NCBI RefSeq assembly: GCF_900696045.1
Contig: NZ_LR216287.1
Span: 1,116,001-1,180,000, forward strand
Direction: 5' to 3'
Length of the DNA: 64,000 nucleotides
DNA from: Candidatus Nitrosocosmicus franklandus
Lineage (GTDB): Archaea; Thermoproteota; Nitrososphaeria; Nitrososphaerales; Nitrososphaeraceae
The position numbers were made by a program, and so were the translations under genes. Positions 29,841 through 39,802 of this stretch are shown piece by piece. Under the pieces are notes generated by a model. It worked only from the letters and a program-made list of their open reading frames with translations. It did no database searches and was not told the DNA's origin. The stretch's first letter is position 1. Every line of letters begins with the position of its first letter.

Positions 29841-29963
29841 CTAATTGACAGAATACTACTATATATTATATTTGTCAAAAGGTTTATTCTAAATATACAT
29901 ACCTAATAAATTTACTAACATTGAGAAATAACACTTGACTGATAATCATAAATGTTTTTATAG

Positions 29964-30248
29964 ATGTCGGATCCAAGAAGGCTAATGCAACTTATAAAAT
30001 TACTTGTAATAGCAATTGCAGTAACATCTATGGCACTAGCTCCCTCCCTTTTAATCAATAAATCAGCAGATGCTGCGTCACATTCTTGTGAAGATACAAA
30101 GGGAAAGTCCAAGGATTGGATAGAAGGATGTAAACAAGGTTGGTATGATCATGATCATTGTTATGGAGCTGATCCAGATGATGGAAAATCACAGCAATTT
30201 TATAGTGGATATTTCGCTGGATGGAAGAAGGGACACTGTAACAAGTAA
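29964..30248 (+). CDS. Small secreted Cys-containing protein
   Basis: 94 aa with signal peptide (LLVIAIAVTSMALAPSLLI, end ADAASHS). The mature part has four Cys and the motifs IEGCKQGWYDHDHC and FYSGYFAGWKKGHC, relatives of those in 14456-15175. The TATA-like TTTTTATA (29951-29958) lies only 6-12 bases before ATG 29964 but about 27 before ATG 29985, so the true start may be Met8 (MQLIKLL), which also gives a shorter, more typical signal peptide. Confidence 0.75.
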   Translation: MSDPRRLMQLIKLLVIAIAVTSMALAPSLLINKSADAASHSCEDTKGKSKDWIEGCKQGWYDHDHCYGADPDDGKSQQFYSGYFAGWKKGHCNK

Positions 30249-30514
30249 ATAGCGTCACACCATCATTTTTTTATCTTGATTGTATAATTTGATTCATAAT
30301 TAGATTATTGTAACTTTTTCACGTTATGAAACATCAGTTTCAAAGTAACTTGTATCTTCTAACACATCTTACCGACAAGCACACTTATCAGCTACGGATT
30401 TCATCTTCGAGGGTAAAGTGACGGCGATAGCAGGGTTCTACAATGCCTAATAGCTCATTGAATTCTTTGATTCTACGAATCATATTCGTTCATAATATAC
30501 GAAGGGTTAAGAAC

Positions 30515-31130
30515 ATTTTTTAGTAACAGTTTGGACGCGTAGGGATAAGTCCTTGTGGTAGTAAGGTTCTAATGTATTAAATATTTAGTTTTTCGAAACG
30601 TAACAAAATAATATATGAATTTACTGGGTCAACCATCAAAGGAAAAGCGAAAAAAACTTATAGATATTTTAATCCAAATAATTTGGAGGATATAATTTCT
30701 GACCATACCTTTCTGCAATACTCTGAACCCGTTTTTGTTCTTCGAAAGTCATTTGTGAAGGAGGTAAGAATGTGTTTGCAGGAACTGGTTTTCCTATTTC
30801 TCTAAACATTTTTTCCATACCAGCTGGTGTAATAAGGCATAACATGTGGGTTACCTTTTTTGTTTTGTTAATAAATTTATGCACTGGTCCATTAAAAGGA
30901 ATATTTACATGTGAACCCTTTGAAGCAGTATACGTTCCATCCTTCGTAATCACTTCAATCTCTCCATCTATTACATAAAATGCCTCTTGGAATTTGGGAT
31001 GAGAATGAGGTGGTGGACCACCATTTGGCGGAATCAACATATCTACAAGAGAATAAGCACCGCCTGTTTGCTCACCTCCGATTATAATTCTATAAGTATC
31101 TCCTCCTATTGATACGCTGTCTCCTTCCAG
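30515..31130. repeat. Segmental duplication, copy 1 (element plus cupin gene)
   Basis: This segment and 58568-59188 are nearly identical: the dispersed element, a spacer and most of the cupin gene. The sequence diverges beyond the cupin's 5' end, so this copy is the complete one. Confidence 0.85.
30521..30573 (+). repeat. Dispersed element, type A
   Basis: TAGTAACAGTTTGGACGCG, TAGGGATAAGTCCTTG, TGGTAGTAAGGTTCTAATG. The TAGTAACAG lead is shared with 10676, 41352, 50859 and 58574. Confidence 0.85.
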
Positions 31131-31169
31131 ATCGGTTATGGCAATAATGGAATTATTTGAGCTTTCCAT
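30669..31169 (-). CDS. Cupin-domain protein
   Basis: 166 aa with a single cupin barrel. Motif 1, PPHSHPKFQEAFYVIDGEIEV, supplies two His and a Glu for a metal site; motif 2 is around NIPFNGPVHKFINKT (the fourth, His, ligand). The C-terminal helix (QMTFEEQKRVQSIAERYG) is typical of archaeal single-domain cupins. Substrate unknown. A truncated copy lies at 58720. Confidence 0.85.
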   Translation of the reverse strand: MESSNNSIIAITDLEGDSVSIGGDTYRIIIGGEQTGGAYSLVDMLIPPNGGPPPHSHPKFQEAFYVIDGEIEVITKDGTYTASKGSHVNIPFNGPVHKFINKTKKVTHMLCLITPAGMEKMFREIGKPVPANTFLPPSQMTFEEQKRVQSIAERYGQKLYPPNYLD

Positions 31170-31756
31170 ATTTTAACCTGATAGCACATGAATTTAAAAT
31201 TATTTGTATTTTCTAGAATCAAGGGTGTTTTGAGCAGCATTTCCTTATTCCAAGTAATTCATAATCGCCATTTATAATATCATCTAGTCATGTAGTCAAA
31301 GCTTGATACAAAATATCTGAGAAATTACAAACAGTTTTCAGTCATTTTGAAATGATTCAAAGTGAATGAAATCAAGAATTAATTTGACAATTATATCTGG
31401 AAATGGATTCAATTATTGTCAATAATATTATTGTTATCATATTCAGTATCATCTAGTTTGGACGCATGGGAATCAAGTTCCCAGTAGTAATAGAGTCCAT
31501 AAAGTCCTAAAAAAATCTAATTACTCAGAGCCCTAGTTTAGCTGTTTATAGTCAAAGTATCATCTGTTGTTGATGCTTTTTCCAACTATATAAATGAAAA
31601 GTTGATTCCATAATGACAGGTCATAGGAAAAATATTCATATAATCTCAAATTTACATTTGTAAACTCCGGTATTTTTGTATCTTTTATTTCTACATACAG
31701 TATGACGTTTGTTATAAAAAGATAAAGATTCTACAAAAAGTGCCAAGGAAATCGTT
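31170..31756. other. Intergenic, contains one dispersed element
   Basis: Besides the element at 31445-31502 there is only a TATA box (TTATAAAAAG, 31711-31720) upstream of the SnoaL-like pseudogene. Confidence 0.45.
31445..31502 (+). repeat. Dispersed element, type A
   Basis: CAGTATCATCTAGTTTGGAC, GCATGGGAATCAAGTTCCC, AGTAGTAATAGAGTCC. Confidence 0.85.
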
Positions 31757-32098
31757 ATGGAGTTTGTAGATACTATGGAGTGAAAAGATTTTAAAAATTG
31801 TCAGAAGTCACAAAAGCTAGATAACAATTCGGTTGTAGCACCCGGACCTGTTGAACTAACAAAAATTGGCCAAGCTGAACCATATATGAAATATCTAGAA
31901 AATGCAAACCTACCACCATTTGAGATCAAAAAGGAGTTTGAAGATAACAATGATGTCTGTCTTCTCTTAGAAATGAATTATCGTGAACCACTCATGATGA
32001 TCTTTGTATGTGGATGGTTTCAGGTAAATGACGATAGGAAAATAACTTCAATTAGACTCGTTGCAGATATTAGATATCTGTTAGAATATAAAAAATAG
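31757..32098 (+). pseudogene. SnoaL/NTF2-like protein, one nonsense codon
   Basis: From ATG 31757 the frame reads MEFVDTME, TGA (31781-31783), KDFKNCQKSQKL and then without interruption to LEYKK (32098). The C-terminal part FEIKKEFEDNNDVCLLLEMN, IFVCGWFQVNDDRKITSIRLVADIR is the SnoaL-like cone fold. TGG to TGA restores the WKDF expected after the first helix. ATG 31886 would give only the last 70 residues. Confidence 0.65.
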
Positions 32099-32760
32099 AA
32101 ATGTTACAATGTAACAATATCGATGATAGCTGTGATATATGATAACAAAATGGGCAAGCAATCCATCATTACAGGTATAATTCAAGGAAAGATATCATTG
32201 TGAATATCCTCTATACGAGTGAATCAGAATTTGGCGGTCCAATGTCAGAAGACGAAGTTATAGGAGTTTTCTTAGTTTAGTTAACAGCAGCAGCATCATC
32301 AACAAGAATGTTCATATTTCAAATTCAATAACCTACAGTTTTAGAATTAAATTACAAAAAATGAAAATAATATTACAAAAATACTGGGGTGCTCCATCAT
32401 GGAGGTAAAGTTCCTTGTAGTAAAGGGGTTCCATTACTTGTTAGATTTCTTAATTCACAGAGACCATTAGACTGTTGTTAATAGAGAAAAAACATCTTCA
32501 CCTAAAACGACCAAGGTCCTTGTTTTGAAAGTTGAGGCAAATTGGTGATTCGGTTGATTAGACGGGTTTGTACCACTACCATTTACATCTTGACAATTCA
32601 AGATAATAGGTTTGATTATAATGATTAGCACAAGACGGGTAGGAATTATCCAGATATTCAACGCGAAAGATGATAAACATATTTTGTTCAATAACATGTT
32701 AATCAATAATTATATACGATAATTATGTAGGTTTTTATAAAATATTATATAATTTCTTCC
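32099..32760. other. Intergenic, contains one dispersed element
   Basis: Apart from the element at 32386-32437 and the TATA box (TTTTTATAAAAT, 32731-32742) of the next gene nothing is supported. A short frame near 32200-32279 (VNILYTSESEFGGPMSEDEV) may be a gene scrap. Confidence 0.4.
32386..32437 (+). repeat. Dispersed element, type A with variant 5' half
   Basis: GGGGTGCTCCATCATGGAGG, TAAAGTTCCTTGTAGTAAA, GGGGTTCC. Same GGTGCTC variant as at 12490 and 48180. Confidence 0.75.
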
Positions 32761-33000
32761 ATGTCCAATAACAACTTTGACATAAACTGGACTGATGTTA
32801 TCAAAAGAGAAGCAAGAGGATCGGATGGATATGATCTTGGCGAAGTTCAAGAAGTTTCTACAGACTACAGAATCACAGAAAAAGGAATTGTCGATAAGAC
32901 AAAATATGTGATACCAAAAAGTCTCGCACAAAAGTTTGATAGAGATTGTCTCTATTTTCAAATTTCAGAAGAGGGTGCGAAAGTATACAAAAAAGAATAG
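32761..33000 (+). CDS. PRC-barrel-like (DUF2171-type) small protein
   Basis: 79 aa, cytoplasmic. INWTDVIKREARGSDGYDLG then EVQEVSTDYRITEKGIVDKTKYVIPKSL shows the short beta-barrel pattern of PRC-like domains. The ATG is 25 bases downstream of a strong TATA box (32731-32742), consistent with leaderless translation. It is the intact relative of the pseudogene at 7218-7559. Confidence 0.75.
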   Translation: MSNNNFDINWTDVIKREARGSDGYDLGEVQEVSTDYRITEKGIVDKTKYVIPKSLAQKFDRDCLYFQISEEGAKVYKKE

Positions 33001-33099
33001 CGTCTTTGAATTTATTGTTATCGTTTAGTGGTAATGATATTTATATAAGTAATAGATAATTGGATGATAATATGTATCCAAATTCAATTATATGAGTAT

Positions 33100-33648
33100 T
33101 TATTGAGGTATCAAAACACTTGTTTGTACTTTGCCAATAATCTTTCTTGTGTTACTAAACAAAGACTCTATCCAAGAATTTAAATGAGAGGACGTTAAAA
33201 TAACCAGATCGCAATTCATTTCGTTAACTTCATTTACTATTTCATCCACAATGTTACCAGTTTTAAATTTGTACGAAACTTTACTCTTACATCCTGTTTG
33301 CTCAATCATTTTAATTTTTTCTTCCATCGAATTTATTAAATTACCTTCAATTTTCTTTATATAATGTCGTCCTTTACTCTCGGATGATGAGGGTTGAGAT
33401 ATTTTTGTAGAGGATGATTGAGATGAGGATGACTCATGATTGCTGAAGACATTTACAGCAGTGCCCTCTAATTTTTGTGCATCATCAATTATTTGTAAAA
33501 TTACTATCTCTGCACCAGACAATTTTGATAAATAAATAGCATGGTTAATTGCCTTGTTAGATTTGTCTTTTCCATCATGTGTTACAAGAATTTTTCTAAA
33601 CGATGGAAGAACAAACTCAGAAATAGATTCTGTTGGGTCTGGATACAT
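33100..33648 (-). CDS. Universal stress protein (UspA) family
   Basis: 182 aa. FRKILVTHDGKDKSNKAINHAIYLSKLSGAEIVILQII is the first Usp strand-helix unit, and CDLVILTSSHLNSWIESLFSNTRKIIGKVQTSVLIPQ the last. A Ser-rich insert of about 30 residues (FSNHESSSSQSSS...) splits the domain. The G-x2-G-x9-G-(S/T) ATP loop is not present, so ATP binding is doubtful. Probably a cytoplasmic stress-linked protein. Confidence 0.85.
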   Translation of the reverse strand: MYPDPTESISEFVLPSFRKILVTHDGKDKSNKAINHAIYLSKLSGAEIVILQIIDDAQKLEGTAVNVFSNHESSSSQSSSTKISQPSSSESKGRHYIKKIEGNLINSMEEKIKMIEQTGCKSKVSYKFKTGNIVDEIVNEVNEMNCDLVILTSSHLNSWIESLFSNTRKIIGKVQTSVLIPQ

Positions 33649-33796
33649 ATGGATAATAATAGAACAATTTATTTAACAATACTTCATATTAGACATTCAA
33701 ACAAAATAGTTTTCGAAAAACTCCTTCACCTAAATCAAAACAACGTTTAGCGATTCAGAAGGACAGTTAATTATCAAGTCATTTTATGCTGTTTTG

Positions 33797-34078
33797 CTAG
33801 AACTTTCCAAATTTATTCTTTAATTCCGTTATATATTCGTCAATGGCAAATTCCCTGAATCTATCAGAATCCAGATCAGATAAACTATTTTCTATCTGTC
33901 TACTCATAACGTTATGTTTGACATCATTTTTCATACCTAATATCTGGACTCCCACCGGTTTGTCACTTTTGTCCAAATCAACATAGATATTTTTGCTTAT
34001 GGGTTCTGTTTTTACTATTTCATTATCAGTAAATTTGACATATCCAGCGTCAACATCATCATTATAATAAGAAACCAT
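33797..34078 (-). CDS. DUF2283 protein
   Basis: 93 aa. The pattern SYYNDDVDAGYVKFTDNEIVKTEPISKNIYVDLD followed by KPVGVQILGMK is the DUF2283 signature (Y-x4-D-x2-Y, then vD-x-d-x-vG-x-x-IL). These are small beta proteins of unknown role, sometimes toxin-antitoxin associated elsewhere, but no toxin gene is adjacent. A helical C-terminal tail of 40 residues follows. Confidence 0.8.
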   Translation of the reverse strand: MVSYYNDDVDAGYVKFTDNEIVKTEPISKNIYVDLDKSDKPVGVQILGMKNDVKHNVMSRQIENSLSDLDSDRFREFAIDEYITELKNKFGKF

Positions 34079-34347
34079 ATACTATCTCACACACACTTTG
34101 CTAAATTAGATCGAATCCGATCAATAAAAGTATGTCGGATAATTTCCAGTTGATAATATGTGAAATGATTGACCGTAGTAATATGGAATCTAAATCGGCA
34201 AAATTTCAGACCGTTCATCTTTAAAATCTTCGACGATTCCGGAGTAGTTGTTTACTGTAAATACATCCTACCTCCTTACTTTTTATATCCTATTTCAATA
34301 TTTATTGGCGAAAGAGAGAAAAGCAAGAAGAAAAACAATTTCCAAAG

Positions 34348-34611
34348 TTACAGCCTTGGATTATAGATCGAGTCATTACTATCAGGATAAATGAACCCGC
34401 AATCATCACACTCAATCGTTGGAGTGTTACGACCTAGATTAATTCCTCCAACTGAGCAGGTGACATCCGCATAATCTATACAATATACAAGTAGCAGGAA
34501 TCGCATCCTTACTGAAGATTTAGCCAATCCTTCCGTAATGTAGTTACCATCGTTATCTGGATATCTTTTCAAATCAATGATTGTTACTGATTTTAGAAAT
34601 ATATATTGCAA
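34348..34611 (-). CDS. Possible small Cys-containing protein
   Basis: 87-aa frame with TIECDDCGFIYPDSND near its end, a C-x2-C knuckle like half a zinc ribbon, preceded by a mixed region (GLAKSSVRMRFLLLVYCIDYADVTC). No partner Cys pair of normal spacing is seen. It may be a decayed Zn-ribbon gene. Confidence 0.35.
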   Translation of the reverse strand: MQYIFLKSVTIIDLKRYPDNDGNYITEGLAKSSVRMRFLLLVYCIDYADVTCSVGGINLGRNTPTIECDDCGFIYPDSNDSIYNPRL

Positions 34612-35011
34612 ACGACGTTTGAATTCAACTCAAAAATTTACAAGATATTATGCAATCATATACAAGATTCACTAACTAAATCTGAGAATATAAATTCTAT
34701 ACAATCCTTAACTTTGATCTTGAAGTCTAAATCATATATTATGATTCTAGAATTATATATTTTAAAATAGTAATTAATTAAATATTTAGAAAGGCTATTA
34801 CAATCACTTTATTGTTTTGCAAAATAATGTGTCCGTTAAGTACCCATGCCGACCAAGAACTTGTTGGATAATTTATTCGGTAATGAATTAAAAACGTTGA
34901 AACCAACTCTGATTTAATCATTTATTTAACATGCTATATAACCATCATATAACAAGAATATAGTACCATTTTAGGTAATAAATATATCAAATAAAACACC
35001 TTTGAATCAGT
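34612..35011. other. Intergenic, nothing recognised
   Basis: AT-rich; the last 60 bases contain TATA-like stretches (TAATAAATATATCAAATAAA) before the secreted-peptide gene. Confidence 0.45.
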
Positions 35012-35215
35012 ATGAATAAAATATACTTACTTGCAATCGCTACTATTCTTGCAACAGTGTCTCTGATGGCTACTGGAATATTTACATCTACCGCAGTTTC
35101 TCAAATACCAACTACTTCGGGTATTGACCCTGCCGAAAATACTGGGCCAGGAGTTTTACCAAATGGTACTGTGGTAAATACAACGACCATTAACGCAACA
35201 GCTGGCGGATACTAA
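35012..35215 (+). CDS. Small secreted peptide
   Basis: 67 aa. Signal peptide MNKIYLLAIATILATVSLMA with TAVSQ end, leaving about 35 residues rich in Thr, Asn, Gly and Pro (GIDPAENTGPGVLPNG) and two or three N-x-T sequons. Probably secreted or surface-bound; function unknown. Confidence 0.6.
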   Translation: MNKIYLLAIATILATVSLMATGIFTSTAVSQIPTTSGIDPAENTGPGVLPNGTVVNTTTINATAGGY

Positions 35216-35452
35216 GAATTCAACAATATCAAAGTAGTTAAGAAACTAAAAAACAACCAAGAATTATTTAATCCCCTTTTTATTCTTGACATTATTCTTA
35301 CAAAGTAAATCCTTGATTTATTACCTATTAAAAATAATAAGATATAAAAAATGTTATCCGACATTACTAGAGATTTAAAAAATAAATTTACAATCGCCAT
35401 TTGCTAATTATTTAAAGTTTATTTTCAAAATAGATAACGTAGAGTAATACAG

Positions 35453-36526
35453 GTGGAGGAAAATGAGCAAAAGAAGAGAATCGGCTTATCTATAAAAGAC
35501 CAGCTTGAAATAAAAACATGCGAATTAATAGCCAGGACCGAAGATCTGAGAGAAGCGAATGAATCTGTTCGACTTGCAAATATCGAGGTCAAAAAAAAGG
35601 TAGAAGATCTGAAAAAAGCAAAAAAAGACCTAACAGAAACTGAACGGGATCTTATTGTAGCCAATGATAAACTTACTGAAGCCAACCATCAACTCTCCAT
35701 TATGAACAATCAAGTAATAGAGGTTACCAAAGATCTTGTTGCGGTCAATGAAGAGATAAAGAAATTAGCATTAAAACAAAAAGAGTTTATAGACATTACA
35801 GCTCATGAGCTAAGAACCCCAACTCAAGTAATAATAGGATACAGTGATATGATACTATCTGAACCAAAGGTTAATTTAGAACATGTTAAAGTTATAGTCA
35901 GAAACGCAAATCGAATTCAAAAACTTATATCCAATATATTAGATATGGTAAAAATAGATGATCTCTCTCTTAAACTGTATAAAGAACAGTTTAGTTTACC
36001 TAGCTTAATATCTACAGTTGTTCTAGATTTCAGAAATCAGATTCGATTCAACAATCGAAATTTGGAATTAATTTATGATGATAATAATTCTGCATCTAAT
36101 TTTACAGAAAGAAATAGTAACAATAAAGATGTTATCATAGAAGCAGATAAAGAAAGAATTGCTCAAGTACTCATCAACATCATTGATAATGCAATTAAAA
36201 ATACAAAAAATGGTGGTAAGATAGCAATTACTGTTAATAGTAATAGTAGTATAAACGTAACTAACACAGAAGCTATAAATCCCAACTCTCGAAAAGAAAT
36301 AATTGTCAAGGTAAAAGATTCTGGCAAGGGTTTGGATCCCAGATTATTTTCCAAAGTATTCTTAAAATTCTTTATTGGTTCTGAGCTTGGTGGCACAGGA
36401 TTGGGTCTTTATATTTGCAAAGCCATTATCGAAGCACATGATGGTAAGATATGGGTTGAAAACAACAAAGATGAGAAAGGAGTAACCTTCGCATTTAGTC
36501 TACCATCAAATACGTCACAATATTAA
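35453..36526 (+). CDS. Soluble histidine kinase with coiled-coil N-terminus
   Basis: 357 aa, GTG start. Residues 1-120 are almost continuous heptads (coiled coil: LREANESVRLANIEVKKKVE...). HisKA box FIDITAHELRTPTQVIIGYSD, then HATPase with N box VLINIIDNAIKNTKNGG, G1 VKDSGKGLDP and G2 GGTGLGLYICKAIIEAHDG. No membrane helix and no sensor domain, so the signal must come through a partner. The stand-alone sensor modules in this window are candidates, an inference. No receiver gene is adjacent. Confidence 0.9.
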   Translation: MEENEQKKRIGLSIKDQLEIKTCELIARTEDLREANESVRLANIEVKKKVEDLKKAKKDLTETERDLIVANDKLTEANHQLSIMNNQVIEVTKDLVAVNEEIKKLALKQKEFIDITAHELRTPTQVIIGYSDMILSEPKVNLEHVKVIVRNANRIQKLISNILDMVKIDDLSLKLYKEQFSLPSLISTVVLDFRNQIRFNNRNLELIYDDNNSASNFTERNSNNKDVIIEADKERIAQVLINIIDNAIKNTKNGGKIAITVNSNSSINVTNTEAINPNSRKEIIVKVKDSGKGLDPRLFSKVFLKFFIGSELGGTGLGLYICKAIIEAHDGKIWVENNKDEKGVTFAFSLPSNTSQY

Positions 36527-36664
36527 ATACAAATATAAAATTAACTCGAGGTTTATCTACTTCGTTTAGGATATAGTATTAGTAACAAATTGCGGCCGCA
36601 CAAAATTTATACCACAATCTACATGTAGTTGGACGATATTAATAATTCGACAATTCCATAGCCA

Positions 36665-37048
36665 TTATAACAACTTTAAATGAGCAACAATGTGTTCAAC
36701 CTTGCTTCGATTTATCGGTCCAAATGCTAAAACTATTGGAGTATTATCACCGATCTTTATTTTTTGGTCATCTTTTACAATCTTAATGGGAAAACTTTGT
36801 TCATGAGACAACTCCAATAATTTTGAATGTAATTCATAAAATTCTCTTTGCGAATTCACTTTCAAGACAATCTTCCGAGATCCATGGAATTTTTTCCAAG
36901 TTGTATAGGTAATGTATTTTCTTAGTATGCACTCCTCTATAATATATTGAGTAACATCTGCCACCTTACCTGCAATTTGTCCTTTACTCATTTTAATGTC
37001 AGATCGTACTACAAAAATCATCACTACTTTATCACCTTCCAAACTCAT
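36665..37048 (-). CDS. pth2: Peptidyl-tRNA hydrolase Pth2-like protein
   Basis: 127 aa. Pth2 frees tRNA from dropped-off peptidyl-tRNA. The start VVMIFVVRSDIKMSKGQIAGKVADV matches the archaeal/eukaryal Pth2 pattern (R-x-D-L-x-M-x-x-G-K-x-A-x-Q-x-x-H-A), the centre has GSRKIVLKVNS, and the end is VLAFGPINRSKVEHIVAHLKLL, close to the family's IGPAP...GHLKLL. The usual Q-x-x-H-A is V-A-D-V here, so catalytic competence is uncertain, and this may be a paralogue of the main enzyme. Confidence 0.75.
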   Translation of the reverse strand: MSLEGDKVVMIFVVRSDIKMSKGQIAGKVADVTQYIIEECILRKYITYTTWKKFHGSRKIVLKVNSQREFYELHSKLLELSHEQSFPIKIVKDDQKIKIGDNTPIVLAFGPINRSKVEHIVAHLKLL

Positions 37049-37898
37049 CTTCTTCTCTTCACAATCTATACTATAAGATGTTTAACATAAGAAGGGGGAG
37101 GAGAAGGAGAAGAAGGAGAAGCAAGCGTATATCCAACGTTGTTGTTTATTTATTGACTGACAATTGTCTTGACTAATTACGGAAAACGACCAACCTCTAT
37201 AAGGATGGAGTTCAAATAATGTCATTTCCTTATTTCTTTGATTTTACCCTTTAATAAACACCTGTTTAGTAGCAGCGACCATTTTATCATACTATAATAG
37301 TTTCTGGCATTTGACATGACCGTTTGGACGAGTTCGAAACAGCGCGACTCATAATATCATTACTAAATGCAGCATCATTTAGTTTGGGCGCCCGGGAATT
37401 AGGTTTCCAATGGTAGAACAGTTCTAATGAACTTTCAAGACAAAATAACAAAATATGGTCATAAAGTTTTTGGAGACGGTTCATTACGATGCCTTGAATT
37501 GCTAATCTATCTAAAGGGTAGATTTGGCTATGCTTTTAACTCTTATCGCGTTTATAAACTGCTATTGGAATAATCGCTCGACATTACTTCTTCCGAAACA
37601 TATTATTATTTATTGTCCAGAGATATAGCTGATTATTTGATCTTTAATTATTTTATCTTATCGGAGACCATTGCAAGCTAGATAGCCTCATCTATCTTCT
37701 GTTGCTATGGTATAATATCTTGTAGTATACCAAATAGTATACAACCTACTGAAACAAGACAATATTCTGTCAATCCACATTAAAATGAGATAATGAAACT
37801 GCTGACAAATTAATAGTAAGACCAAGGCGTATCTCACATCATCCAAACCCTTGATATAATTATTGGTCAAATATTGATACAAGATTCATCATCATCAT
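37049..37898. other. Intergenic, contains one dispersed element
   Basis: Holds the element at 37370-37430 and a purine tract at 37094-37123 (ggggaggagaaggagaagaa). The frames at 37287 and 37688 have no credible composition. Confidence 0.45.
37370..37430 (+). repeat. Dispersed element, type A
   Basis: AGCATCATTTAGTTTGGGCG, CCCGGGAATTAGGTTTCC, ATGGTAGAACAGTTCTAATG. Confidence 0.85.
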
Positions 37899-38273
37899 TC
37901 AACTATCTATCCCCGCTCCTACAACGTCGAACTTAACTCCACAGAAAGGACAGAACTTTATCTGTTCAACAATAGGCTTTTGACCGTTTTCAAAATAGTA
38001 AAAAAGTTTTCTCCTTACCTCAAACATTCTTGGATTTTTATCAATATATAATTCTTCATTTGAAAATTCTTTGAACCCTTCACAACAAACCAAGTGTTTT
38101 TTGTTCTTTGTTGTAGCCGTTAATGCTGCTACCTCATCCCTTTCATAAACCCCACAGTAATCACAGCTAATCAAATGCACCTTTTCGTTATTATCAAACC
38201 ATAGATAGGACTTTTCGTTACCACATTTTTTACAAGATACTGTTAAATTCTCATAAAACTCATAGTCATTCAC
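37899..38273 (-). CDS. Multi-Cys Zn-ribbon protein
   Basis: 124 aa with three C-x2-C knuckles (CKKCG, CDYCG, CPFCG) and a CC pair, so probably two zinc sites. The final CPFCGVKFD pattern is common in small archaeal ribbons. The middle (FEVRRKLFYYFENG) is helical. Likely a cytoplasmic structural or nucleic-acid contact protein; no family is named. Confidence 0.7.
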   Translation of the reverse strand: MNDYEFYENLTVSCKKCGNEKSYLWFDNNEKVHLISCDYCGVYERDEVAALTATTKNKKHLVCCEGFKEFSNEELYIDKNPRMFEVRRKLFYYFENGQKPIVEQIKFCPFCGVKFDVVGAGIDS

Positions 38274-38685
38274 GTGAATTTACACCTACTGTTAAATGAC
38301 ATCATGATTAATAGCCTTAATAAAAACAATCTAACAAATTTGTCAACAATCAAAAATTGGATTGCATTGAGATAAAGTCAATTTTTTTGAAATTAAGGTG
38401 AAATAAGGAAGAAAGAGAAAAAAAAGATTATCATAAATCTAAAGAAAATTAAATGAGGGCAGTCAGTTACGTATTTCAATTAGATCAATGATTTTTTATT
38501 AGAAAAATTAGCTGAAACTATTAGTTGTTGGAAGATCCATATAATGAAAGCCATCCTAATCAAGAGTTCAATTTTTTAGATCTATATACTCAAATAATTC
38601 TATTATCATTTCATGATGTTATAAAGGGTTTTTTATCAAATGGATTAGGTAGTAAAATAATTACTACTTTTTAATATATCGCTCG
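38274..38685. other. Intergenic, nothing recognised
   Basis: AT-rich stretch between the Zn-ribbon gene and the IS target site. Confidence 0.5.
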
Positions 38686-38693
38686 ATTGATAT

Positions 38694-39362
38694 GGCTCTG
38701 TTCACTTAATATGTTTTATTTCATTGTTATGATAGTCTACAAAGAGCCGCAGCCAATTCCGTACATGCTTTAACTTGTAATTCTTTATTCTACAAGGAAA
38801 GTAGTCATCGAAACTTTCGGTTCTATCCTTTATGTATTGCATCTTTCTTTCAATCAGACTTTTCTCCAGAGAGGAATGAATGTGATGATCGAGATTTAAG
38901 AATCTACAGGCCATTGGATACCAAGTACCTCCATCATCAGTCGAAACTGGATGAATTCCATGAATCTTGACTAAATCTGAAATGAATCTTTCAGCTACAA
39001 ACATGTTTCTTTCTTTAGAGATAGACAGTGCGAGAATTTGCCTGTTTTCGGGTTCAGTTGCAACCCAGAGCCAGACAAACTCTGATCCCACCTTCAACAT
39101 GGTCTCATCTATTATATACTCTAGAACTCTTCTTCTAGTTGACTTAGCTTTTGAGGCTTGTACTTTTGAATCCAATTCCAAATGGAAACGTGATTTCTCT
39201 TGTATATCTGAGATAATCTTTCCGAGGCTTTCCTTAAGGATAGGCCTGAAAAGTACAAATGCAACCCATAATATACATACTTTGAAGGCGTTCTGTTTCT
39301 AGTAAGCATAAAAGAAATGGAATGCTTTCAAGCTATAGGCTTATCGTTAACTGAACAGAGCC
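38694..39362 (-). mobile_element. Insertion sequence copy 1 (IS6-like), 669 bp
   Basis: The ends are inverted: GGCTCTGTTCACTTAA on the left and the complement of GGCTCTGTTCAGTTAA on the right. Both sides carry the 8-bp direct repeat ATTGATAT (38686-38693 and 39363-39370), a target duplication of the size made by the IS6 family. It encodes one DDE transposase on the minus strand, with a 1-base deletion near 39142 relative to copy 2. Intact target duplications suggest simple insertion. Confidence 0.9.
38702..39309 (-). pseudogene. IS6-like DDE transposase, frameshifted (copy 1)
   Basis: The N-terminal part (MLTRNRTPSKYVYYGLHLYF, helix-turn-helix region RKASERLSQIYKRNHVSIWNW) is in one frame to about 39142. 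The catalytic part (YIIDETMLKVG with Asp, VSTDDGGTWY with Asp, SLIERKMQYIKDR with Glu) continues in another frame. Copy 2 shows the missing base (TTGACTTCAGC against TTGACTTAGC). The catalytic D-D-E triad itself is intact. Confidence 0.85.
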
Positions 39363-39456
39363 ATTGATATAGTACATAATAGTAATGAAATATCATGTAA
39401 TCGTTCCATAATAAGTAATGAGTCTTTTAGAAATTACAACTGCATTGCCTTATGGT

Positions 39457-39515
39457 ACAATATCGAATATGAACGCATGGGGATTAAGTTCCCGGTGGTA
39501 ATGAGGTTTTACCAG
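39457..39515 (+). repeat. Dispersed element, type A
   Basis: ACAATATCGAATATGAACGC, ATGGGGATTAAGTTCCCGG, TGGTAATGAGGTTTTACC. Only recognised feature of the 39371-39802 gap. Confidence 0.8.
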
Positions 39516-39802
39516 AATTTGAAAAACAATATGTATAGTTCAAATAGATTTCATTTACATTGCAAACAGGGCCAAGAATAATATAACAGTCATAGTCTGA
39601 ATCGATTTTAAATACCATTCCTATAAATTATTTGATTTATGAACTTTCTGTTAGCACAAAAATCTTATGCGTGGTGTATGATTTGAATGAACAAGATGAC
39701 TATAAATTAAGGTTTTTTCACTGACATACAGCAAAGTCACTCACAATTTGCAATAATCTTGTAAGGGACAACTTTATACGTTTATACTCAATAGATTAGG
39801 AG

